This document shows positions 37,732-46,572 of a DNA stretch of 64,000 bases, piece after piece. A program made the position numbers and the translations under genes. The notes under the pieces were generated by a model. The model was not told where the DNA came from. It ran no database searches and saw only the letters and a program-made list of their open reading frames with translations. Every line of letters begins with the position of its first letter. The first letter of the stretch is position 1. Source of the DNA: Paludibacter sp. (GTDB lineage Bacteria > Bacteroidota > Bacteroidia > Bacteroidales > Paludibacteraceae); assembly GCA_031292575.1 (NCBI GenBank), contig JARLGX010000005.1, forward strand, positions 145,541 through 209,540, given 5' to 3'.

Positions 37732-37846
37732 AGATTTAATTTTAAATTTAATATTAATATTGTTCATTTCAATATGTCTTGCCCTCAAAATATCAAAAAA
37801 TACTCTATAACAGCACTTTAGTATTTATTGTTTTAGCTTAATAATA

Positions 37847-37854
37847 CAAACATA
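37847..37854 (-). promoter_or_regulatory. Candidate -7 box for the SusCD pectin operon
   Basis: On the minus strand the site reads TATGTTTG, matching TAnnTTTG, 116 bases upstream of the lipoprotein start at 37731. Confidence 0.5.
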
Positions 37855-37923
37855 TTGAATTTAAAGACTTTAATAATTATAATATCGTTTTAGTTGTTAA
37901 TTAAAAATTTTACGCTATATATT

Positions 37924-38841
37924 TCAGATTATATTAAAACACGATTTTAAAAACTTTATATTAGCTCCATAGTTTTTCTTTACATTATGTACATCGGCTC
38001 CATCTCTCGAACGCTCAACCACTAACCAACCGTACCATCCCATTTCTTTTAAAGTTTCCTTCACTTTGTTCATATCAATTCGTTTGTCGTTTGGCAATGT
38101 AACTCCATCCGTGTCGGTACAATGTATCTGACAAATATTGTTTTTACCTAAAATTCTAAGTTCTTTTGTAAGATCACGACCGGATTCTAACTCGTTTTGA
38201 AAATTGAAAGATATCTTTATTCCCTTTGAATGAATCTCATTAAGCAATTTAACCTCGCCCCTTGCATCCAATGTGGTTTCTATTCCGATTACTACACCGG
38301 CTTTCTCGGCCATTTTGCCAGCAATTTTCAAACGTTCTACAATGATTGGACGGAGCTCAGGGTACTTATTTAAATCACATTTAATTCCAAGTGGCAAAAA
38401 AGCAGTTTTCACTCCCATAACCTGCATTGTTGTCAGGCAATCTTCAACCAAATCTCTGTAATTACTGCGTTGTACAAAAGATTGACCGTAGAATCCGGAC
38501 ATTGCAATTGATGAAATTTCAATTCCGTATTTTTTGGACTTTTCTTTAAATAGCCTTTGAAATTCCGGCTTCCTTAGTTTATTATCAAAGGAATCTCTTT
38601 GTCCTAATGACCCCATATCCAACTCTACTCCATCACCATTAAGTTCCCTGATCAGTTCAAATGACCCGATTTTCTGACGCTTCAGAATCATCCAGTCACA
38701 AACGGCTACTTTATATTGCTTACTATATTTATTATTTCTGACTTCAATTTTCTTATTATCATTTGCAAACATATTCAAATTGAAAAAATCAATAAGAAAA
38801 ATCAGTACAAAAAAAGTCTTTTTCAGTCTGTATTTTAGCAT
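37924..38841 (-). CDS. Exported sugar-phosphate-isomerase/epimerase-like TIM-barrel protein
   Basis: 305 residues with a probable signal peptide (KKTFFVLIFLIDFFNLNMFAND). The mature part is a xylose-isomerase-like barrel: VAVCDWMILK at the start, GIETTLD, QIHCTDTDG and LVVERSRDGADV place the Glu, His and Glu expected as metal ligands. An asparagine-containing NFQNELE stands where many members have aspartate. Cytoplasmic relatives isomerise sugars or inositols; exported versions occur in polysaccharide loci with no settled activity. It lies upstream of the SusCD operon on the same strand, separated by 192 bases and a promoter. Substrate unknown. Confidence 0.72.
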   Translation of the reverse strand: MLKYRLKKTFFVLIFLIDFFNLNMFANDNKKIEVRNNKYSKQYKVAVCDWMILKRQKIGSFELIRELNGDGVELDMGSLGQRDSFDNKLRKPEFQRLFKEKSKKYGIEISSIAMSGFYGQSFVQRSNYRDLVEDCLTTMQVMGVKTAFLPLGIKCDLNKYPELRPIIVERLKIAGKMAEKAGVVIGIETTLDARGEVKLLNEIHSKGIKISFNFQNELESGRDLTKELRILGKNNICQIHCTDTDGVTLPNDKRIDMNKVKETLKEMGWYGWLVVERSRDGADVHNVKKNYGANIKFLKSCFNII

Positions 38842-39175
38842 TTATAAAGTATCTTCAAATGAAAATTAATTTATTGTATCAAGAAGACGAAGGATTTTAT
38901 TATTTGTAATCACAAGAAAATATTTTTTATGCAATCAATTTGTAATATGGAGCAAAAAATATTATTCTCGTTTTATTCTGAAGTCGTAAAACGGCTATTT
39001 AAAGCCAGAAAATATTAAATTTCAAACACTTCTTCGAATTAATTTTGCATATAAATGAGATTAAAATATATTTTATACGCAAAAAACTTTATTTTTGTAT
39101 TAATATACGCATATTACAAACCAAAAAATGTTTTAGAATATCTTTATTTATATTTCATGTCTCAACTTGTTTGTG
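38842..39175. other. Divergent intergenic region between the TIM-barrel gene and pyrE
   Basis: Very AT-rich DNA with no coding frame. It contains a TAnnTTTG-like site at 39090-39097 (TATTTTTG, + strand) and presumably the unrecognised minus-strand promoter of the TIM-barrel gene. Confidence 0.45.
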
Positions 39176-39183
39176 TACTTTTG
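39176..39183 (+). promoter_or_regulatory. Candidate -7 box for pyrE
   Basis: TACTTTTG followed by C matches TAnnTTTGC and lies 67 bases before the pyrE start. Confidence 0.6.
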
Positions 39184-39250
39184 CAAAATGAAAAATGTAA
39201 ATGAAATACAGCATTTTTTTGTATTAAGCTTGTCATAAAACCTATTAAAA

Positions 39251-39886
39251 ATGAAAACATTAGAAAAAAGTGTAGCAGAAAAACTACTGAAAATTAAAGC
39301 TGTAAAGTTACAACCAAACAATCCCTTTGTTTGGGCTTCGGGCTGGAAATCTCCTATTTATTGCGATAACCGTAAAACTCTATCATACCCTCAGATTCGT
39401 ACTTTTATTAAGATTGAATTATCCCGGATAATCTTAGAAATGTACCCCGATGTGGAGGTAATTGCAGGAGTAGCAACCGGTGCAATCGCTCAGGGCGCTT
39501 TGGTAGCCGATGCGCTCGGATTGCCATTCGTGTATGTTCGGCCAACGCCAAAAGATCACGGACTTGAAAACATGATTGAAGGTGATTTGCGGCCGAAACA
39601 AAAAGTTGTAATTATTGAAGATTTAATTTCAACAGGTGGTAGTAGCCTTAAAGCAGTCGAAGCTATCAGAAATGATGGTTCCGAAGTTCTTGGCATGGTG
39701 GCTATTTTTACTTACGGATTCCCTGTTTCAGAACAAAAGTTTAAAGCTGCAAAAGTAAAACTCACAACGTTGTGTGGATACGAAGCCGTTTTGTCTGAAG
39801 CCTTAGCTATAAATTATATAACGGCCGACGATATTGAAACACTGCAAGAGTGGCGGCAAAATCCATCGACCTGGAGAGCAGAATAA
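39251..39886 (+). CDS. pyrE: Orotate phosphoribosyltransferase
   Basis: 211 residues. The type I phosphoribosyltransferase PRPP motif VVIIEDLISTGGSSLKAVEAI is at about residues 117-138, with the OPRTase features FVWASGWKSPIYCDNRKTL at the N-terminus and GVATGAIAQGALVADALGLPFVYVRPTPKDHG in the middle. It joins orotate and PRPP to form orotidine 5'-phosphate in pyrimidine synthesis. It leads a three-gene unit with an SRPBCC protein and argH. Confidence 0.96.
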   Translation: MKTLEKSVAEKLLKIKAVKLQPNNPFVWASGWKSPIYCDNRKTLSYPQIRTFIKIELSRIILEMYPDVEVIAGVATGAIAQGALVADALGLPFVYVRPTPKDHGLENMIEGDLRPKQKVVIIEDLISTGGSSLKAVEAIRNDGSEVLGMVAIFTYGFPVSEQKFKAAKVKLTTLCGYEAVLSEALAINYITADDIETLQEWRQNPSTWRAE

Positions 39887-40021
39887 AATTATACGCGGAA
39901 AAATTTGCAACCAACTATTGAACTAAATGGATATCATACCGTTTATTTTATACTGGATTATTGATTATACATTATTAATCCAATAAAAGATTGTAAATAA
40001 AAAAAACTGTAAATCAAGAAT

Positions 40022-40438
40022 ATGACAACATACGAAAGCGATGTAAAAACCATTTCTTCTGGCGAAGAAGTGGTTTTTGCTATACTCAGCGACCTGACTA
40101 ATTTAGAAAAACTGAAAGAAAATCCTTCATTAAAAGATAAAGCAAAAGATTTGCAATTTGATGCCAACAGTTGCAGTTTTCTGGTCGATGGTTTTGGGAA
40201 AATGGGGTTTCGCATTGTAGAACGCGAACCATATAAAACCATTAAACTGGCATCGGAAAAAGCACCGATAGAAGTTACTGTTTGGATCCAATTAAAACAA
40301 ATAGCTGAGAATGAAACAGCTATGAAATTAACGCTAAAGACAGAACTATCAACAATGATAAAAATGATGGTTGATAAAAAGCTTAAAGAGGGAATTAACG
40401 CTGTTGCCGATGTTTTAGCAAAAGCATTGAACCAATAA
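40022..40438 (+). CDS. SRPBCC-fold protein, unknown ligand
   Basis: 138 residues with the helix-grip layout of the START/polyketide-cyclase superfamily: an N-terminal strand (YESDVKTISSGEEVVFAILSDLTNLEKL), antiparallel strands (KMGFRIVEREPYKTIKLAS, TVWIQLKQIAENETAMKLTLKTEL) and a long C-terminal helix (KMMVDKKLKEGINAVADVLAKAL). Such proteins bind hydrophobic ligands, but no ligand can be predicted. It is 135 bases after pyrE and 26 bases before argH, probably one transcript. Confidence 0.8.
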   Translation: MTTYESDVKTISSGEEVVFAILSDLTNLEKLKENPSLKDKAKDLQFDANSCSFLVDGFGKMGFRIVEREPYKTIKLASEKAPIEVTVWIQLKQIAENETAMKLTLKTELSTMIKMMVDKKLKEGINAVADVLAKALNQ

Positions 40439-40464
40439 TTTCACTCATAAATTGTAAAATAGCA

Positions 40465-41802
40465 ATGGCAACAAAACTCTGGGAAAAAAGCACACAGGTA
40501 AATGCAAAAATTGAAGCTTTTACCGTTGGTAGCGATCGTGAATTGGATGTTTTTTTAGCAAAATACGATGTACTTGGTTCCATGGCTCATATCCGTATGC
40601 TTCAGTCGGTCGGACTTTTACAACCCGAGGAGTTAAAATTCTTATTAGCCGGATTGAAAGAAATTTACGAATTGTCTCAAAACGGTGAATTTTTAATTGA
40701 AAGTGGTGTAGAAGATGTACATTCGCAAGTGGAACTCATGCTGACACGCAAGCTTGGAGATATGGGGAAAAAAATCCATAGTGGTCGGTCCAGAAACGAT
40801 CAGATTTTATTGGATTTAAAACTTTTTGCACGTGCCGAAATCGAAAAAACAGTTGAGTCGGTTACCGGATTATTTGATGTTTTAATTTCGCAAAGCAATC
40901 GTTACAAAGACATTTTACTTCCGGGATATACACATTTACAAGTTGCCATGCCTTCATCTTTCGGGCTTTGGTTTGGGGCTTATGCTGAAAGCTTGGCAGA
41001 CGATTTACAACTTTTACTATCCGCATGGAAAATTACAAATCGTAACCCACTAGGCTCGGCTGCCGGATACGGTTCTTCATTCCCACTCAACCGCCAACTC
41101 ACGACGGAGTTATTAGGTTTTGATTCAATGAATTACAACGTAGTATATGCTCAAATGGGCCGCGGGAAAATGGAACGTACCGTAGCAAACGCCTTGGCAA
41201 GCGTAGCTGCAACAGTATCAAAACTGGCTTTCGATGCATGTTTGTTCACTTCCCAGAATTTTGCATTTATCCGCTTACCCGATGAGTTTACAACCGGATC
41301 GAGCATAATGCCTCACAAAAAAAATCCGGATGTCTTTGAGCTTACACGTGCAAAATGTAATAAACTGCAGTCGCTTCCTCAGCAAATAATGCTGATAACA
41401 AACAACTTGCCTTCCGGATATTTTCGGGATTTGCAAATTATAAAAGAAGTTTTCATTCCAGCATTTGGTGAGCTGACCGATTGCTTGGAAATGACAGCCA
41501 TGATGATGGCACAAGTGGAAGTAAACACCAAGATTTTAGACGATTCACGTTACGACTATTTGTTCAGTGTTGAAGAAGTTAACCGCTTGACTTTATCCGG
41601 AGTGCCATTCAGAGATGCTTACAAACAAGTTGGGATAGAAATAGAAGCAGGGAATTTTAACCCGAACAAAAAAATAAACCACACTCATCAGGGAAGTATT
41701 GGGAATTTATGCAACAATGAAATTTGCGAATATAAAAACAACATTTTAAAGCAATTTTCTTTCGAAAAAGTAAAAATAGCTGAAAGTGAATTATTGAAAT
41801 AA
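40465..41802 (+). CDS. argH: Argininosuccinate lyase
   Basis: 445 residues. The fumarase/lyase signature GSSIMPHKKNPD (about residues 275-286) carries the catalytic serine loop, and SGRSRNDQILLDLKLF and GYTHLQVAMPSSFGLWF are the other two conserved regions. It splits argininosuccinate into arginine and fumarate, the last step of arginine synthesis. Its partner argG is 11.5 kb away on the opposite strand. A strong terminator follows 25 bases downstream. Confidence 0.96.
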   Translation: MATKLWEKSTQVNAKIEAFTVGSDRELDVFLAKYDVLGSMAHIRMLQSVGLLQPEELKFLLAGLKEIYELSQNGEFLIESGVEDVHSQVELMLTRKLGDMGKKIHSGRSRNDQILLDLKLFARAEIEKTVESVTGLFDVLISQSNRYKDILLPGYTHLQVAMPSSFGLWFGAYAESLADDLQLLLSAWKITNRNPLGSAAGYGSSFPLNRQLTTELLGFDSMNYNVVYAQMGRGKMERTVANALASVAATVSKLAFDACLFTSQNFAFIRLPDEFTTGSSIMPHKKNPDVFELTRAKCNKLQSLPQQIMLITNNLPSGYFRDLQIIKEVFIPAFGELTDCLEMTAMMMAQVEVNTKILDDSRYDYLFSVEEVNRLTLSGVPFRDAYKQVGIEIEAGNFNPNKKINHTHQGSIGNLCNNEICEYKNNILKQFSFEKVKIAESELLK

Positions 41803-41827
41803 TACTTCCTAAATTAAATTTTAATTG

Positions 41828-41862
41828 AGCCTCAATTTGTAAATACAAATTGAGGCTTTTCA
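41828..41862 (+). terminator. Rho-independent terminator after argH
   Basis: Arms 41828-41841 and 41844-41857 are perfect complements (innermost pairs will open to form the loop), followed by TTTTC. Confidence 0.88.
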
Positions 41863-41995
41863 TTTTAAATCGATATCATTGATTATTAATTTATTACAAA
41901 GTAAAATAAAAAACTCATAAAAATACTTTTTAATTTAATCTGCTTTTTAACTATACAAATCCGATTTTAATTTTTAAAATTGAATTTTAATTTTG

Positions 41996-42003
41996 TATAT
42001 TTG
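41996..42003 (+). promoter_or_regulatory. Candidate -7 box upstream of the DUF3857 gene pair
   Basis: TATATTTG followed by C is an exact TAnnTTTGC match, 136 bases before the start codon at 42140. The rest of the 41863-42139 spacer is AT-rich, and no other feature was seen in it. Confidence 0.6.
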
Positions 42004-42139
42004 CAAAACATACGTGCCATTTATATAATCTTATTTAATTATGCATCCTATACACTTGAAATAAAGCGTAATACATCATTTCTTTAATTCAGAATTAAAA
42101 TTAAAATAATATTATAAAACTTCACAAATCAACAAATTT

Positions 42140-44026
42140 ATGAAATTGAAAATTAACGCTAAAAAACTACTTATTACATTAGGTTTGTTTTTATCCATCT
42201 GCGCGGTTTGGTCACAAAAAGCACCCATGAAGTATGGTAAAGTTGATCAAGCAGATCTTGAAATGAAAGTTTATCCTGCCGACTCAAGTGCTTCGGCGGT
42301 GCTATTGTGTAATTACGGCTATTTTGATTCAAATCAGTTACAGTTTATTCACCAGATGCGTTTTAAAATTCTAACTGAAGAAGGAAAAAATTATTTGCTG
42401 AATTTAACTATACCTGCCGATGAAAAAACCACGGTCAAAGGACAAACCGTCAATTTAGAAAACGGTGTTCCTGTTATCACAAAACTTAGTAAAGATGGAA
42501 TTTTTATTGAGCGTGTAACAAGGAATAATTATCGGGCGAGAGTAGCCATGCCTAACGTAAAAGTTGGTTCTGTTGTTGATATTGAGTTTTATTTTAAAGG
42601 ACTACCAGCATATTGGAGTTTTCAGCAATCTATTCCGGTTAGATGGAGCGAATTAATACTCGAAGAAAGTACTTATTTCTCTTTCCGAAAAAATTTTACA
42701 GGTTATACTTCACTTTCCGAAGCTTCAAATGACAGATGGGTGGCAAAGGAAGTGCCAGCTTTTAAGTCTGAACCCTATATAAATAATTATGAGAATTATC
42801 TGACTCGATTTATTATTGAACTTTCAAGCATTCATATTCCCGGATATTTATATAAAGATTATGCCACAAGCTGGGAAGCAGTAGCAAAAACTTTGCGCGA
42901 TGATGACGATTTTGGCGGACAATTTAGCTCAATCAACTTTTCTTTGAATGGTATAGAAAAAGAAATAAAAAATTCGTCAACCACTCCTGAAGATCGCTTA
43001 TCAAAAGCTTATGATGCCATCAAAAAAATAAAATGGAACAAAGAAGAATCAATTTGGGCTACGAAAACAGGTTTAAGTTACGCGTACAATAAAAAAATCG
43101 GGAATGTGGCCGATATAAATTTAAACCTCGTTTTACTCCTTCGAAAATTAGGACTCGATGCCAACCCAATGGTTTTAAGTACTCGCTCAAATGGAATTTT
43201 ACCCCCATTCTCTGTCAGTTTAGACAAATTAAATTACGTGCTGGCATATGTTGTTATAGGCGAAAAATCGTATATATTGGATGCCACTGACGACAATTTA
43301 CCACTTGGACTGTTACCCAAAAGGGCAATTAATGGTCGCGGTTTAGTAATTAAAAAAGAAGATATTGCTTGGGTTGATTTGACTCCACAGAAAAAGGAGA
43401 AATCGGTTTCGATAATGAACCTGACACTGACACCGGACGGAACAATGAAAGGAAAATGGACGAAATCCACGTACGATTATGCAGCTTTAGATCAACGTAA
43501 ACATTACAAAACGTTTAATAGTGAAGATGAATATCTGAAATCAATCGAAACAAAACATATTGGGCTTTCAATCGATCATTATTCATTAAAAGGAATGGAT
43601 AGTATACAACAACCATTAAATGAGGAATTTACTATAGTTTTGAAAAATAAGGTTACAAAAGCAAATAATCAATTTTATATTAATCCTAATACATTTAATC
43701 AATACGTTGAGAATCCATTTAAGGCTCAAGACAGGGTATATCCGGTAGATTTTACAACTCCGATTGAAGAAACGCATATTTTTATGTTGGATTTGCCCGA
43801 AGGTTTCACAATTGACCAACTCCCTAAAAACATGAAAGTTTCACTTCCTGATAATACAGCAAGTTTTCAAATGTTATCTTCTGCAACCGACAATAAAATA
43901 CAGGTTTTATTCAAATTATATATCAATAAAGCTGTTTTCTATCAACCCGAATATCAAAATCTGAAAGCATTCTTTGATGAGCTGGTGAAAAAGCAAGCCG
44001 AAATGTTGATTATAAAAAAAATCTAA
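42140..44026 (+). CDS. Exported DUF3857/transglutaminase-like protein with a degenerate catalytic site
   Basis: 628 residues with a signal peptide (LLITLGLFLSICAVWSQ). An N-terminal DUF3857 domain (about 30-260) is followed by a transglutaminase-like domain (about 270-430). At the expected cysteine position the segment reads GNVADINLNLVLLLRKLG, with Val in place of Cys, and the expected histidine segment reads LNYVLAYVV with Tyr in place of His; YILDATDD keeps the acid. The fold is therefore probably catalytically inactive. The intact paralogue begins 4 bases downstream, so the two proteins may act together in the periplasm. Biological role unknown. Confidence 0.82.
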   Translation: MKLKINAKKLLITLGLFLSICAVWSQKAPMKYGKVDQADLEMKVYPADSSASAVLLCNYGYFDSNQLQFIHQMRFKILTEEGKNYLLNLTIPADEKTTVKGQTVNLENGVPVITKLSKDGIFIERVTRNNYRARVAMPNVKVGSVVDIEFYFKGLPAYWSFQQSIPVRWSELILEESTYFSFRKNFTGYTSLSEASNDRWVAKEVPAFKSEPYINNYENYLTRFIIELSSIHIPGYLYKDYATSWEAVAKTLRDDDDFGGQFSSINFSLNGIEKEIKNSSTTPEDRLSKAYDAIKKIKWNKEESIWATKTGLSYAYNKKIGNVADINLNLVLLLRKLGLDANPMVLSTRSNGILPPFSVSLDKLNYVLAYVVIGEKSYILDATDDNLPLGLLPKRAINGRGLVIKKEDIAWVDLTPQKKEKSVSIMNLTLTPDGTMKGKWTKSTYDYAALDQRKHYKTFNSEDEYLKSIETKHIGLSIDHYSLKGMDSIQQPLNEEFTIVLKNKVTKANNQFYINPNTFNQYVENPFKAQDRVYPVDFTTPIEETHIFMLDLPEGFTIDQLPKNMKVSLPDNTASFQMLSSATDNKIQVLFKLYINKAVFYQPEYQNLKAFFDELVKKQAEMLIIKKI

Positions 44027-44030
44027 ATGT

Positions 44031-45956
44031 ATGATTAAAAGAGTCAGTTTAAGTATCGTAATGTTTTTTGCAGCCTTTGTTCTATCAGCAAAAGATTTGA
44101 AGTATCCTGTAAGTGATATTCCCGCGGCATTAAAGGAAAATGCACACACGGTTTATCGTCTTTATCAACAGGAAGTGGAAATAAAATCAGAAAAATCAGC
44201 ACTTGTTACAATCACAGAAGTACGCACCATTCTCAATAAAAATGGAGAGAATGACAGTTATTTCAAAGAAGCGTACGACCCCATGGATAAAATTGTAAAT
44301 TTAAAAGGCAAGGTTTATGATGAACAAGGAAAACAAGTTCGAAGTCTGGGCTTCGATGAGACCATTGACCAGAGTTATATTAGCGGCTACTCGGCTTACG
44401 AAGAAAACCGGATTAAGGTAATTGAACCTAAATATGCCACATTTCCTTTTACGGTTGAATACACCTATCAAATTGAAATGAAACAAACTTTTGAATTACC
44501 AACTTGGAACAATGGCAACGAAAACACTTCATACGAAAACTCTTTGTTCATTGTTAAAGTTCCAGCAGGTTATTCTTTCCGATATAAAGAATATAACTTA
44601 CCAAAAGGAGTTGTAAAAACCAGTCAGGATGGAAAAGATATTTACACATGGACTTTGAGTAACTTGAAAGCAAGAATTAATGAACCAATGACTTCCATTA
44701 CCGAACCGGATTATCCTCGCGTGCAATTAGCACCGAATAATTTTGTTGTTGGTGAGTCAAAAGGAAGTTGTGAAAGCTGGAAAGAAATAGGCAAATGGGC
44801 AACTTCACTAAATGTTGGCAGAGACAATTTACCCGAAGCAACTATTGCAAAAATGAAGGATATTACTTCAAATTGCAAAACTGATTTTGAAAAAGTGAAA
44901 AAAATTTACGAATATATGCAACAGAAAACCCGGTATGTAAATATCGCCATTGGAATAGGCGGTTGGCAACCATTCGATGCGGCTGTGGTCGATAAATTTT
45001 CCTATGGTGATTGCAAAGCTTTATCAAACTATACAAAAACATTACTAAATTCTGTTGGAATTAAATCATATTATGTATTAGTAAAAAGTGGATCAGAAAG
45101 TGATAATATTTTTGAATCATTTCCGTCAAATCAGTTCACACACGCCATGGTTTGCGTACCAATTGAGAAAGATACTATCTGGTTAGAGTGTACCAGCCAA
45201 CGCTTGCCATGTGGCTTTAACAGCGATTTTACCGACGACAGGCAAGTTTTATTGGTAGATGGCGATAACAGTCGCTTAGTCCACACAAGAGTCTATCCTG
45301 CGAGCGAAAATTGCATTAGCCGGCATTCCAATGTAAAACTGGTGGATGAATCGACTGGGGAAGCTGACGTAAAAACAAATTACAAAGGCTTACGTTACGA
45401 TGAAATTTCGTCGATATACTACGCCGATAATGCCGATAAAAAAAAGATTATCGATCAGCGCATTAAACTTCCATCGTTTACACTAAATAAGTTTTCTTAT
45501 ACCGAGAACAGGGATAGAACTCCCTCGTTCGATGAAAATCTGAATATATCCGTTTCAAATTATATTCATAAACTGGCAGGAGATATTTCATTATTGCCAC
45601 TGAACTTCATGAATAAACTAAATTCTATTCCGGAAAAAGTCAGAAATAGAAAAACTGATCTGTGCATTCGCCGGGCATCCATGGAAAATGATACGGTTGT
45701 ATATCAATTGCCAACAAGTTATAAAGTGACTGAATTACCGGAAAAATATGAGATTACGGGTAAATTTGGGAAATACTCGGCCAGCGCAACTCTAAAAGGC
45801 AATTGCCTGACTTACATCCGGCATCTTGAATTATTTAAAGGAGTGTTCCCTCCTGAAGCTTATTCCGAATTTAGAGATTTTTTGGAACAAATATCTACAG
45901 CCGATGAGGCTGTGGCAAGCTTGAAAAACCAAAAAGATATTGCAAGCAACAAATAA
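44031..45956 (+). CDS. Exported DUF3857/transglutaminase-like protein with intact catalytic residues
   Basis: 641 residues with a signal peptide (LSIVMFFAAFVLSA). DUF3857 spans about 40-240. The transglutaminase-like domain has Cys in YGDCKALSNYTKTLLNSVGI, His in FTHAMVCVP and an acidic residue in IWLECTSQ, a usable Cys-His-acid triad. The C-terminal 150 residues resemble DUF3858. Family members are periplasmic or surface proteins suspected of peptide or amide processing; no substrate is known. It follows the degenerate paralogue by 4 bases in one operon and is followed by a terminator. Confidence 0.84.
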   Translation: MIKRVSLSIVMFFAAFVLSAKDLKYPVSDIPAALKENAHTVYRLYQQEVEIKSEKSALVTITEVRTILNKNGENDSYFKEAYDPMDKIVNLKGKVYDEQGKQVRSLGFDETIDQSYISGYSAYEENRIKVIEPKYATFPFTVEYTYQIEMKQTFELPTWNNGNENTSYENSLFIVKVPAGYSFRYKEYNLPKGVVKTSQDGKDIYTWTLSNLKARINEPMTSITEPDYPRVQLAPNNFVVGESKGSCESWKEIGKWATSLNVGRDNLPEATIAKMKDITSNCKTDFEKVKKIYEYMQQKTRYVNIAIGIGGWQPFDAAVVDKFSYGDCKALSNYTKTLLNSVGIKSYYVLVKSGSESDNIFESFPSNQFTHAMVCVPIEKDTIWLECTSQRLPCGFNSDFTDDRQVLLVDGDNSRLVHTRVYPASENCISRHSNVKLVDESTGEADVKTNYKGLRYDEISSIYYADNADKKKIIDQRIKLPSFTLNKFSYTENRDRTPSFDENLNISVSNYIHKLAGDISLLPLNFMNKLNSIPEKVRNRKTDLCIRRASMENDTVVYQLPTSYKVTELPEKYEITGKFGKYSASATLKGNCLTYIRHLELFKGVFPPEAYSEFRDFLEQISTADEAVASLKNQKDIASNK

Positions 45957-45980
45957 GACCTCACATAACGCTTATAATTA

Positions 45981-46016
45981 AAGCAACCTTTCGCTAAAAA
46001 ACGAAAGGTTGCTTTT
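45981..46016 (+). terminator. Rho-independent terminator after the DUF3857 pair
   Basis: Arms 45981-45993 and 46002-46014 form a perfect 13-bp stem with an 8-base loop; the 3' end continues in TTTT. Confidence 0.88.
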
Positions 46017-46572
46017 GCAAATTAAAAACAGACAAATTAAAGTAACGTAAAATTTAATATCAAACAGAACATCTATACAGATATTTTTGAAATTTTCTGG
46101 TTCAAATTTTAATACTATTTCAATAAACAAAGGAAAGCGGTACAGTCAATACTAAAAATTACGATTAAATTATTATTCTCTTAATGGAAAAGGTTTAGGT
46201 TAGAGAATAATTAAACCCTTGTTCACTATACCGAATTGACTATACCGCTTTTGTACCTTAATTTTTAATGAAGATTCAGATTAAACAAAAAAATCTAAAA
46301 CGCAAATTTTATTCTGAAATTTAAGAATCAGCTTTCGATTTAAAATTGCCTTTAAATTCAAAATACTTTTTTGTGCAACGAAGTTATATAAAAAAGAAGT
46401 ATCCATCCAAAATTTACGGCAAATATTTTTGGACATTTTATTTTAGAAGATGTTGTTTATTAGACAGTTACATTTTTTACATCGATTATTTTTGGACATC
46501 AATTTTTGGCATCAAAAAATTAAGTAAAATAGACGCTGTTTTGAGCAGAAGAGAAAAGAAAAAGGAGGAAAA
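46017..46572. other. Long non-coding spacer with nested inverted repeats and paired direct repeats
   Basis: No convincing gene. It contains the palindromic element at 46134-46251 and a 13-base direct repeat (TATTTTTGGACAT) at 46424-46436 and 46487-46499, with a degenerate third copy near 46500-46512. The 122-codon + strand frame at 46346-46714 overlaps the TPR gene antisense and has no coding character. Confidence 0.6.
46134..46251. repeat. 118-bp palindromic element with nested inverted repeats (MITE-like candidate)
   Basis: Outer arms 46134-46150 and 46235-46251 match at 16 of 17 positions as inverted repeats (AAAGCGGTACAGTCAAT type). An inner pair, ATTATTCTCT near 46171-46181 and AGAGAATAAT near 46202-46211, also pairs. 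The right side has a tandem ACTATACCG. No transposase or clear target duplication was seen. Confidence 0.5.
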
